From contig JBAYVY010000135.1 in assembly GCA_041674345.1 (NCBI GenBank), forward strand, positions 1 through 9,095: a DNA stretch of 9,095 nt, read 5' to 3'. The position numbers were made by a program, and so were the translations under genes. The notes beneath the pieces are model-generated. The model made no database searches. It saw nothing but the letters and a program-made list of their open reading frames with translations, and was not told the origin of the DNA. This stretch comes from JBAYVY01 sp041674345 (GTDB lineage Bacteria; Planctomycetota; Phycisphaerae; Phycisphaerales; Zrk34). This document shows, one piece after another, positions 1-5,318 of the stretch (its first letter is position 1; each line of letters starts with the position of its first letter).

Positions 1-2
1 AA

Positions 3-146
3 CTTGTCGCGGCCCTCGTTATCGAATCAGAAATGGGCAAGCCGTTTGCCATCGGTGAGCGCATGAATGCGACGGTGACGGATGAGTGCGCCCCCGGATG
101 TCGCGGAAAATCCGGGAGTCGCCTGGAATCCGCGAAAATGCGTTGA
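3..146 (+). CDS. 3' end of an unidentified protein gene (partial)
   Basis: An open frame enters from the left edge (first full codon at 3) and ends with TGA at 144-146. The visible 47 residues begin LVAALVIESEMGKPFAIGER and finish with a basic, Cys-containing tail. The first half has sensible coding character (mixed hydrophobic and acidic residues, GC-rich third positions); the last 20 residues are lower complexity and less convincing. I recognise no domain, and too little of the protein is present to name one. The overlapping frame starting at ATG 82 has a poorer composition and I take it as spurious. No terminator is evident after the stop. Confidence 0.4.
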   Translation, partial: LVAALVIESEMGKPFAIGERMNATVTDECAPGCRGKSGSRLESAKMR

Positions 147-342
147 AAACGAGGTTGAATCAACCCATCCCCATCATTGGAGCGTTGCCAGGATGGTGCG
201 CCAGGATTGTGCGCGGAGAGTGGTTGTGCATGAGATGTGCGTAAGTGTTGATGGTGTGGCTGGTAGGAGAGTTGGGATGCGTTGGGCTTGGCGTTTGGCC
301 TGCCGGTCGGGGATGAATTTCGCCCCGGCGCTTTTCGTGTGG

Positions 343-348
343 TACAAT
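343..348 (+). promoter_or_regulatory. Candidate -10 box for the PAC2-family gene
   Basis: TACAAT lies 34 nt upstream of the ATG at 382 and matches the sigma-70 -10 consensus at five of six positions. The -35 region (about 318-325) is poor, with only a TTTCGC-like hexamer at a long spacing. Seen directly; promoter function is inference. The rest of 147-342 shows no gene or clear repeat. Confidence 0.4.
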
Positions 349-381
349 GTGGCGAGGTGAAATTGGGGAGGAAGGTGCCGG

Positions 382-1266
382 ATGTCAACGGAACGATTGC
401 ATGTGATTCGCACGCCACGGTTGGCGGAGGTGCGTGATGTCGGGCCTTGCATGATCGTCGGCTTCGGCGGATGGATGGACGGGGGCGAGGTTTCCACCGG
501 CGTGGTGAAGTGGCTGGCGGATCAACTGGCCGCCGAGCCGGTTGCTTCCGTGGATTGCCAGAGTTTTCAGATGCTCGGCTTCCCCGGCGACGCGAGTGCC
601 GCGGCGGTGACGCGACCGCATGTGAACATCGACAAAGGGCTGGTCGATACCCTTCAAATGCCCAGCGGAACTTTTTACGCGGCGGAGAACGAAGGGCTGC
701 TGTTGTACGAGGCCGATGAGCCGCAGATCAACTGGGATCAATACGCGGAGTTGTTGTTGGGGTTTGCGCGGCGATGCGGGGTGGAACGGGTGATTTATGC
801 CGGGAGTTTCGCGGGCATGGTGCCGCACACGCGCCAGCCGCGTCTGTTCGTCGCGGCCGGCGATCAGACGCTGTTGGAAGAGATCGACACGCTGGGCATG
901 GAACCGAGCAATTACGAGGGGCCGACGGGTTTCGGCACGTATCTGCTGACGCGGGCCGGGGAGTTCGACATGCGGATGATGACGATCGCCTGCGAGTTGC
1001 CGCCCTATGTGCAGGGATTGAATCCGCGGTGCCTGGATGTGGTGATACGGAAGATCGCGGCGATGCTTGATCTGACGATCAGCGCGGAGGAGTTGCGTCA
1101 CGCGGGGGACAACTGGGAAAAACAGATCACCCGCGCGGTGCGCAAGCGGGTGAAACTGACGCGTCACATTCATAAGCTGGAAGAGGAATACGACCACAAC
1201 GTGTTCCACACGCAGATGCCGGATTTGAAAGCGTGGCTGAAGCAGCAGGGGTTGCGGGTGGATTAA
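382..1266 (+). CDS. PAC2 family protein (proteasome-assembly-chaperone-like)
   Basis: A 294-residue protein with the character of the bacterial/archaeal PAC2 family, named after eukaryotic proteasome assembly chaperone 2. The N-terminal part has the family pattern of a glycine-rich strand-loop (IVGFGGWMDGG, about residues 26-36), followed by a Rossmann-like alternation in which VERVIYAGSFAGMVPHTRQP (about 136-155) is the strongest block. A later segment, ELPPYVQGLNPRCLDVVIRK, leads into a charged helical C-terminus. The start is well supported: GGGGAGGAAGG at 365-375 ends 6 nt before the ATG, and a TACAAT box lies upstream. The biochemical role of bacterial members is unknown; in eukaryotes PAC2 works with PAC1 in assembling the 20S alpha ring, and no proteasome gene is visible here. 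It ends 5 nt before a long hairpin separating it from the convergent iscA-like gene. Confidence 0.8.
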   Translation: MSTERLHVIRTPRLAEVRDVGPCMIVGFGGWMDGGEVSTGVVKWLADQLAAEPVASVDCQSFQMLGFPGDASAAAVTRPHVNIDKGLVDTLQMPSGTFYAAENEGLLLYEADEPQINWDQYAELLLGFARRCGVERVIYAGSFAGMVPHTRQPRLFVAAGDQTLLEEIDTLGMEPSNYEGPTGFGTYLLTRAGEFDMRMMTIACELPPYVQGLNPRCLDVVIRKIAAMLDLTISAEELRHAGDNWEKQITRAVRKRVKLTRHIHKLEEEYDHNVFHTQMPDLKAWLKQQGLRVD

Positions 1267-1270
1267 AGGG

Positions 1271-1394
1271 ATTGGGTGATTGGGTGATGTATGATTGGGT
1301 GAAGTAAAGGCGAAGAGGCAAGCCCGACTGGCGGCGTGACGGTGAAATCGGCTCCGCCTACTTCACCCAATCAAACATCACCAAATCACCAAAT
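1271..1394. repeat. Octamer-repeat inverted repeat, likely bidirectional terminator
   Basis: The left arm (1271-1306) and the right arm (1359-1394) are 36 nt each and complementary at 33 positions, around a 52-nt loop. The left arm is built from near-tandem units of GATTGGGT, with an imperfect third unit GATGTAT. The element starts 5 nt after the PAC2 stop and ends 5 nt before the iscA-like stop on the other strand, so it fills the convergent gap symmetrically. AAATATTTT (1391-1399) gives a weak T-rich tail on the plus strand. A bidirectional terminator or a REP-like mobile repeat both fit. Confidence 0.7.
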
Positions 1395-1398
1395 ATTT

Positions 1399-1731
1399 TC
1401 ACGCTGAGAAACTGGCGCCGCAGCCGCAGGTGCTGGTGGCGTTGGGGTTTTTGAAGACGAAGCCCCGGCCCATGATTTCATCGCGGAAGTCGATCTGCGT
1501 GCCTTCGAGGTAGAGCAGCGATTTGGGGTCGCAGATGATGCGGACGCCTTCCTGCTCGAACACTTCATCGTTGTCGGCTTTCTTCTCGGTCAGGTCGAGC
1601 AGGTAGCTGAAACCGGAGCAGCCCCCGCCTTTGACGCCGACTTTGAGATAAACGTTGTGCGGATCGAGTTTCTGCTGTTCGCAGATGGACTTGATTTCAC
1701 GGGCGGCGGTTTCGCTGAGTATGACGGGCAT
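1399..1731 (-). CDS. Iron-sulfur cluster assembly accessory protein, HesB/IscA/ErpA family
   Basis: An A-type Fe-S carrier that passes [2Fe-2S] or [4Fe-4S] clusters to apo-proteins in the cytoplasm. With the start I choose it has 110 residues, the usual length. The three conserved cluster ligands are present: the Cys of GGGCSGF (residue 38) and the two of CGCG near the C-terminus (102 and 104), along with the family segment FEQEGVRIICDPKSLLYLEG. The longer reading would start at the ATG at 1740, but GGAG on the minus strand directly abuts that codon, leaving no spacing. The same GGAG is 9 nt upstream of the ATG at 1731, so 1731 is preferred; the first three codons of the longer form are a duplication of Met-Pro-Val. 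A possible minus-strand -10 (TATCAT, 1763-1768) lies upstream. IscA, ErpA and SufA cannot be told apart here, and no other isc or suf gene is in the window. Confidence 0.9.
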   Translation of the reverse strand: MPVILSETAAREIKSICEQQKLDPHNVYLKVGVKGGGCSGFSYLLDLTEKKADNDEVFEQEGVRIICDPKSLLYLEGTQIDFRDEIMGRGFVFKNPNATSTCGCGASFSA

Positions 1732-1899
1732 GACGGGCATCTCCGTAAGGGTTTACAGTGACATGATAGGCGCGATGGCAGTGGATTTCGAGGGGTAGAG
1801 GCGCTGATTGACGTGTGCGTGTGGCAGGGGACAATGAAGACGATGGTTGGGTTTGATGAAGCATGGGGTGTGCGGCGTGTTTGAAAACGGGATACAGGA

Positions 1900-2757
1900 A
1901 TGGTGTGGCTGGGTGCGAAACATGGCAATATGTCGGACTGGTTGACGCAGCGGTGGGTTCAACTGACCGGTCGGCGTGTGGACTTGTCGTCGGATGGATG
2001 GTTGGACGGACCGATTGCGCCGACGAGGGGCGTGAGTGCGGATTATTTTGAAGAAGTCGCGCGTGCCAAGGGGTTGCGTGTGAATCAACCGAAGGGGGCT
2101 ACGGGCATTTTGCCGGACTTTGGCGTATTGCGAAGCCGATCATTCATGCCGGAGCGGGTCAGCGCGAGCGTTGTGGATTTTTACGAAAAGACATCGGGTT
2201 ACGAGTTGGATGCGTGGGCGCAGTGGAGCGGTGTGTTTCGGTCGTTCGGATGGTTGCTGGCGGTGTTATTCAGCCGGCGACTTCAACAGTTGAATGTGCC
2301 GCTGTCGGGGTTGGATACCCGCATGGGTGTGACGAACGAGGTGCTTGAACTGGTGGATGATGCGACCGGCGTGACGCGGCATCGGGCGTGGTTGCGACGG
2401 TTGCGGGGGACGGGGCATGTGCTTTACGCGGGGTTCTACTCGGCCTGTTGCATGCCGGATGAGGGGCCGTGCGTGAAGGTGGTTTTTCCGTTGCCGAACG
2501 GCAATGCGATTGTATTCATGCGGACCGAATGCCGTGAGGACGGGTCGTTTGTCATCACGTCGGCGGGCAGGCGGTTTGGTGATCCGGGTTTCTATTTCAC
2601 GGTTCACGGAACGGGCGGGCAAGTGTGGGCGCGGTATGTGCGTGCGATGCGAGAGACAATCCGCGTGTACCCGGCTGAGGATGGCTACGTTCGGGCGGAT
2701 CACGCACTGAGATTTTTCGGGCTGACATTTCTTCGGATATACTATCGGGGCCTCTGA
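1900..2757 (+). CDS. Conserved uncharacterised protein, 3' end altered by an inserted repeat element
   Basis: A 285-residue cytosolic-looking protein that I cannot assign to a named family. Recognisable blocks are RVSASVVDFYEKTSGYEL (about 87-104), a hydrophobic FGWLLAVLFSRRLQQLNVPL (about 117-136), GLDTRMG, a central YAGFYS region, CVKVVFPLPNGNAIVFM (about 192-208), FGDPGFYF (about 226-233) and a final LRIYYR. Such block structure suggests a conserved family, but no catalytic signature is obvious and there is no signal peptide. The start is uncertain: the ATG at 1900 has AGGA directly against it, and the ATG at 1930 has no Shine-Dalgarno. An in-frame stop at 1882-1884 rules out a longer form. 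The last three codons overlap the first bases of the MITE-like element at 2747. Removing the element and one TATC copy would give an ending Arg-Met-Leu-Cys-Arg and a stop at 2853-2855, so the protein probably lost two residues and was otherwise spared. Confidence 0.75.
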   Translation: MVWLGAKHGNMSDWLTQRWVQLTGRRVDLSSDGWLDGPIAPTRGVSADYFEEVARAKGLRVNQPKGATGILPDFGVLRSRSFMPERVSASVVDFYEKTSGYELDAWAQWSGVFRSFGWLLAVLFSRRLQQLNVPLSGLDTRMGVTNEVLELVDDATGVTRHRAWLRRLRGTGHVLYAGFYSACCMPDEGPCVKVVFPLPNGNAIVFMRTECREDGSFVITSAGRRFGDPGFYFTVHGTGGQVWARYVRAMRETIRVYPAEDGYVRADHALRFFGLTFLRIYYRGL

Positions 2758-2834
2758 AAAACCTGCCAACAAGCCCCGGCATGGCCCTTCTTAGTGCCTT
2801 GCCGGGGATCAACGCCCGGTTTTTCAGAGGCCCC
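2747..2834. mobile_element. MITE-like element with 17-bp TIRs and TATC target duplication
   Basis: Perfect 17-bp terminal inverted repeats, GGGGCCTCTGAAAAACC at 2747-2763 and its complement at 2818-2834, bound an 88-bp non-coding element. TATC immediately precedes (2743-2746) and immediately follows (2835-2838) the TIRs, as expected of a 4-bp target site duplication. Inside, CCCCGGCA (2774-2781) pairs with TGCCGGGG (2800-2807), separated from the outer stem by two 10-nt strands, so the whole folds as a nested hairpin. The TIR style (G-run, then CTCTGAAAAA) resembles ends of IS5- or IS1182-type elements; that is recollection of family style, not a match. There is no transposase, so it would be non-autonomous. 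It lies between two convergent genes and may also help end transcription. Confidence 0.7.
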
Positions 2835-2883
2835 TATCGCATGTTGTGTCGCTGAGGGGTAGATCATCTCGAAAGAGCGGGCG

Positions 2884-3366
2884 CTATCCGTGATAGGTGG
2901 CGATCAAATGTTCGATCAATGAAGCGTTGGCTTCGGGGAAGGCGTATTGGCGCAGCTCGGCGGGCGCGATCCAGCGGTGATCGGCGACCTGGAGATGTCG
3001 CACTTCGTCGGCGACCCTCGCCCCCGGCATGGGAATGACGCGACACTCGAAGGGATACAAATACACGTGGGCATGATCGTAGATGTGTTCGATTCCCGGA
3101 AGGGCGCGTGTGGGTTCGACATGGAGGGCGACTTCTTCGAGGAATTCGCGGACGAGGCATTGCGCGGGCGATTCGCCGTCGTGGATTTTCCCGCCGGGAA
3201 ACTCCCAGTATCCACCGTACACGGTGTGCGCCGGTCGCCGGGTGATGAGCACTTCGACACCCACGGCTTCGCCCCCGGAAGCTGAACGATGCGTTGTCGG
3301 GCGAAGCGCCAGACCGATCGCCACGTGCACCGGTTTGAGTTGTGGAGGTCTGGGGGAATGGGTCAT
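2884..3366 (-). CDS. NUDIX hydrolase, MutT-like
   Basis: A 160-residue NUDIX pyrophosphohydrolase. The Nudix box reads G59-x5-E65-x7-R73-E74-F-L-E77-E78-V-A80-L81, with all metal-binding glutamates present. The glycine that usually follows the EE-x pair is Ala80, a common mild deviation. The preceding GGYWEFPGGK (residues 51-60) is typical of MutT-type 8-oxo-dGTP diphosphatases, which clean the nucleotide pool of oxidised dGTP. The N-terminal strand (HVAIGLALRP) and the C-terminal HRWIAPAELRQYAFPEAN fit the same subgroup. Substrate is inferred from family only; other (deoxy)nucleoside triphosphates are possible. No good ribosome-binding site precedes the ATG at 3366, and the upstream DNA is AT-rich. 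The gene is convergent with the uncharacterised gene across the MITE-like element. Confidence 0.85.
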   Translation of the reverse strand: MTHSPRPPQLKPVHVAIGLALRPTTHRSASGGEAVGVEVLITRRPAHTVYGGYWEFPGGKIHDGESPAQCLVREFLEEVALHVEPTRALPGIEHIYDHAHVYLYPFECRVIPMPGARVADEVRHLQVADHRWIAPAELRQYAFPEANASLIEHLIATYHG

Positions 3367-3384
3367 GATGGGTCACTCATGGAA

Positions 3385-3555
3385 AAATGATCGTAAGATT
3401 TATTACATATTTATAAACATACACTTGCGAATGAAAAACCGCAAATTGCATGGAGGCAGGGAGTTAGGTCGTATCAAGACGGTTGAAGCTTTGTGAATGA
3501 CGTGTTGAAAAGATTATAAAATGCTTATTAAAAGTTACATATATTTTTAACAGAC
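3385..3555. other. AT-rich intergenic stretch with a possible plus-strand promoter
   Basis: About 170 nt of strikingly AT-rich DNA (roughly one third G+C by eye) between the NUDIX gene and the candidate small RNA, in otherwise GC-rich surroundings. No credible ORF is present. On the plus strand TTGTGA (3491-3496), an 18-nt gap and TATAAA (3515-3520) form a promoter-like pair. On the minus strand the T/A-rich segment near 3400-3420 could carry the NUDIX promoter, but no convincing hexamer pair stands out. It marks the left shoulder of the acquired island. Confidence 0.4.
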
Positions 3556-3571
3556 GGGTGATGGCTGGTCA

Positions 3572-3601
3572 TTGACATCGCGGCTTGGGCGTCGATAGGA
3601 T
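3572..3601 (+). promoter_or_regulatory. Sigma-70-like promoter for the candidate small RNA
   Basis: A perfect -35 hexamer TTGACA (3572-3577) is followed after 18 nt by TAGGAT (3596-3601), which matches TATAAT at four positions. Transcription would start near 3608, about 37 nt before a strong intrinsic terminator hairpin. No coding sequence lies between. Confidence 0.4.
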
Positions 3602-3607
3602 GGAACG

Positions 3608-3685
3608 CATCAACCTTGGTTCATACGGCTTTAAGCCGTGGCGCCCCCCGTTGCAGGTTTCGGAGCATGCAACGGGGGTTTTTGT
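3608..3685 (+). ncRNA. Candidate small RNA of about 75-80 nt
   Basis: The interval runs from the predicted start of the TTGACA/TAGGAT promoter to the T-run of a strong terminator. It contains a first perfect hairpin, ACGGCT-TTA-AGCCGT (3625-3639), and the terminator hairpin (3645-3678). No ORF of useful length lies inside, and the gene to its left points away, so the terminator has no coding gene to serve. The first hairpin, followed by GTGGCG, also resembles REP-type repeats found near genes in planctomycete-like genomes, so a repeat element is the main alternative. Promoter and hairpins are seen; expression is inference. Confidence 0.35.
3645..3683 (+). terminator. Strong Rho-independent terminator
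   Basis: CCCCCGTTGCA (3645-3655) pairs perfectly with TGCAACGGGGG (3668-3678), 11 bp around a 12-nt loop, directly followed by five T (3679-3683) and then GTT. This is the clearest intrinsic terminator in the window, oriented plus. Confidence 0.8.
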
Positions 3686-3701
3686 TGGATGGATGATTTG
3701 C

Positions 3702-3779
3702 GATTTGTGATTTGCGATTTGTGATTTAAGAATCGCCGCCGGGGTACGCATTGAAATCACAAATCCAAAATCACAAATC
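3702..3779. repeat. Heptamer-repeat inverted repeat (GATTTGT/GATTTGC)
   Basis: From 3695 the plus strand carries four tandem heptamers alternating GATTTGC and GATTTGT, then GATTT. The segment 3702-3727 is complementary to 3754-3779 at 24 of 26 positions, with a 26-nt G+C-rich loop. The right arm covers the stop codon and last two codons of the 45-codon minus-strand ORF. The layout parallels the octamer hairpin at 1271-1394: short-period repeats, inverted copies, a GC-rich loop and a position where two transcripts converge. Confidence 0.7.
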
Positions 3780-3908
3780 CCCAATTGCTTCCGCTTTCAG
3801 CGGCGGCAACGTCTCCTTCAACACCCCCCGCGCCCCCGGCCACATCATCAGCGATTCAATCACCCTCCACACCTCCAGCGGCGCGATCCAAAGCGTCACA
3901 TGTTTCAT
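3771..3908 (-). CDS. Small 45-residue protein or gene remnant, unknown
   Basis: A minus-strand ORF from the ATG at 3908 to TGA at 3771-3773. GGGAG lies 3 nt upstream of the ATG, a usable if short spacing. Third positions are overwhelmingly G or C, as in the chromosomal genes of the left part, which argues that it is or was translated. The product begins MKHVTLWIAPLEVWRVIESL, is amphipathic and ends in a Pro/Lys/Ala-rich stretch; I recognise no family. The frame stays open further upstream but there loses coding character, so either the gene starts at 3908 or it is the 3' remnant of a gene cut by the island. The left 51-bp repeat begins 26 nt upstream of its start. Confidence 0.45.
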   Translation of the reverse strand: MKHVTLWIAPLEVWRVIESLMMWPGARGVLKETLPPLKAEAIGDL

Positions 3909-3933
3909 TCGCTCCCGTGGAGTGGAAGACCCC

Positions 3934-3984
3934 GCCGGTGATATGGTAGCAAGCGGACACCCCATCAGACAATCCGCTGCTATT
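3934..3984. repeat. Left copy of a 51-bp diverged direct repeat
   Basis: This segment matches 6175-6225 at 40 of 51 positions without gaps. Shared runs include ATGGT, GCAAGCGGAC and GACAAT. It lies 26 nt upstream of the 45-codon minus-strand ORF and 67 nt upstream of the regulator start at 4052. Read on the minus strand both copies contain TTGTC(T/C), 18 nt, then (T/G)ACCAT, a possible promoter core. Differences are not concentrated at third codon positions in any frame I tried, so a coding origin is unlikely. Confidence 0.6.
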
Positions 3985-4005
3985 GCGGGATTCGGCTCGA
4001 TGACA

Positions 4006-4035
4006 CTCCAATCCGGTCGACTCCGATCCGGTACG
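4006..4035. promoter_or_regulatory. Tandem 15-bp repeat, candidate operator of the Xre regulator
   Basis: Two adjacent units, CTCCAATCCGGTCGA (4006-4020) and CTCCGATCCGGTACG (4021-4035), share CTCC and ATCCGGT (11 of 15 positions). They end 16 nt before the regulator start codon. Controller proteins of restriction-modification systems typically bind tandem sites of this kind in front of their own gene. A further ATCCGGT occurs at 4291-4297, at the start of the next gene, which may be chance. Confidence 0.4.
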
Positions 4036-4051
4036 CGGATATTCAAGCGGC

Positions 4052-4291
4052 ATGGCTAAAACCAAGCAATCGGATATCTGCCGCGATTTCGGACAAGCGG
4101 TCAGGAAGCGCCGTATGGAACTGGGGTTGTCACAGGAACAACTTGCCGCGAAGGCAAAGTTGAACCGCACCTACATCGGCGACATCGAACGCGGAATGCG
4201 GAATGTCGCATTGAGGAATGTTGAACGAATCGTTCGGGCGTTGGAACTCAATGTGAACAGCTTTTTCATTCACTATGGGATTGGAGAATAA
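4052..4291 (+). CDS. Xre-family helix-turn-helix regulator, controller-protein-like
   Basis: A 79-residue one-domain DNA-binding protein of the Xre/Cro-CI type. The helix-turn-helix is clear: SQEQLAAKA (residues 27-35), then the recognition helix NRTYIGDIERG (38-48), followed by RNVERIVRALELN of the closing helix. Size, sequence style and position first in a modification cassette resemble the C (controller) proteins that delay restriction until DNA is methylated. There is no sensor domain. The ribosome-binding site is weak (AAGCGG close to the ATG). Its last 17 nt overlap the next ORF, so the two are probably one transcript. The tandem 15-bp repeat just upstream is the likely autoregulatory site. 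Confidence 0.85.
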   Translation: MAKTKQSDICRDFGQAVRKRRMELGLSQEQLAAKAKLNRTYIGDIERGMRNVALRNVERIVRALELNVNSFFIHYGIGE

Positions 4292-5318
4292 TCCGGTGGC
4301 AAGAGGCACAGCTAAACTTATCGGAGATCGGAACGACACAATCGACTATGAAGTGGTGATACACGATCACCCATGGATAATCGAGAGAAATCTCGATTGT
4401 GTCATCAGCCCAGACAGTGATGGGGTTTTGTGTGGATTGCTGATGAGTCACTACCTCGGTTGGCATATCCGTGGATTTTACGACACAACCGCTTTGGCTA
4501 TTGAGGATGGAATAGAACCACGGAATGTCGTTTTTCTCGATGCGGAGATATACCGAGCCGGCGTGCGAAGTATTGGAAATCACATGTTGATGTACCGCAA
4601 GGAAGATTTGCCGAAGGAATGGACAACCAATTTCACCGAATCTTTGGCGATCAACAATTTGCGGGGCCACCAGTTTGAGGGGGGATTCTCGCTTAAATAC
4701 CCCTTCGCCACGATCCACCTATTGCTTGCCTTCGTAGCCCGGTCTGGTATTGACATTCCAATTTCACGCACGGCGATAGATTGGTTGTTGTTTGCAGACG
4801 GCACCTTCCAAAATTTGTTCAGATACCCCGAAAACTGTACGGACTGGCTCCGTTATCTCCATGCGTCACAAGAGCACAATCCGTTGCGAACAGTTTTTTA
4901 TGGCGAAAAGTATGACCTCTATGAAATGGTCACAATGATGCAACGAGTATGGAGAAAACGCGACGACGTTGTTGGAGCGTATGGCGATAAATTTCCGGTA
5001 CTCAAAACAGATGATGGTGGAAACTTTTTGAATATTCAACAAAACAAAAACACATGGGGATCGGTTGAGTGCCAACGAACAACATGGGAAAAGTTCACAA
5101 CATATCTCGGAGTGGAGACGGGATGGCTTTATGCGAAAGACCGATGGAGTTGGGGAAACTGGCGGGTCTTTCGCTTTACCAAACGAATCGAAAAAAACAA
5201 AAACAAAATTGGCATTACCAAGTATCGCCAAGTCATGAACATGAGGCCGTTATCGTGGGCTATAACGGCAAATGATCGCGTTGAATACACGATTGAGAAG
5301 CCCGATCAGGTATTTTGA
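4275..5318 (+). CDS. DHH-phosphoesterase-like protein, putative nuclease of module A
   Basis: A 347-residue protein of no family I can name with certainty. The N-terminal third resembles DHH-superfamily phosphoesterases (RecJ, oligoribonuclease NrnA, GdpP): motif I as SPDSDGVLCGLLMSHYLGW (residues 45-63, Asp47 and Asp49), motif II as VVFLDAEI (Asp89) and motif III as SIGNHM (99-104), where Asn-His replaces the usual Asp-His-His. KYPFATIHLLLAF (141-153) follows. The C-terminal half is rich in Trp, Tyr and Lys and unassigned. No PD-(D/E)xK, HNH or GIY-YIG motif is apparent. Gene position between a controller-like regulator and a methyltransferase suggests a nuclease or other DNA-acting effector, which is inference. 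The start is uncertain: the ATG at 4275 overlaps the regulator but lacks a Shine-Dalgarno, while the GTG at 4296 has GGAG 9 nt upstream and would give 340 residues. G+C content is visibly lower than in neighbouring genes, suggesting transfer. Confidence 0.7.
   Translation: MGLENNPVARGTAKLIGDRNDTIDYEVVIHDHPWIIERNLDCVISPDSDGVLCGLLMSHYLGWHIRGFYDTTALAIEDGIEPRNVVFLDAEIYRAGVRSIGNHMLMYRKEDLPKEWTTNFTESLAINNLRGHQFEGGFSLKYPFATIHLLLAFVARSGIDIPISRTAIDWLLFADGTFQNLFRYPENCTDWLRYLHASQEHNPLRTVFYGEKYDLYEMVTMMQRVWRKRDDVVGAYGDKFPVLKTDDGGNFLNIQQNKNTWGSVECQRTTWEKFTTYLGVETGWLYAKDRWSWGNWRVFRFTKRIEKNKNKIGITKYRQVMNMRPLSWAITANDRVEYTIEKPDQVF

Noticed and set aside
385..1209. Long minus-strand ORF of 274 codons opposite the PAC2 gene
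   Set aside because: It is antisense to a recognisable, well-started gene, is rich in Arg, His and Pro as expected of a GC-rich shadow frame, and has no family features.
2266..2772. Minus-strand ORF of 168 codons opposite the uncharacterised gene
   Set aside because: It starts inside the inserted MITE-like element and has the Arg/Pro/His-rich look of a shadow frame.
3695..3779. Heptamer repeats considered as a CRISPR array
   Set aside because: Units are 7 nt and directly tandem with no spacers, and inverted copies form a hairpin; no cas gene is present.
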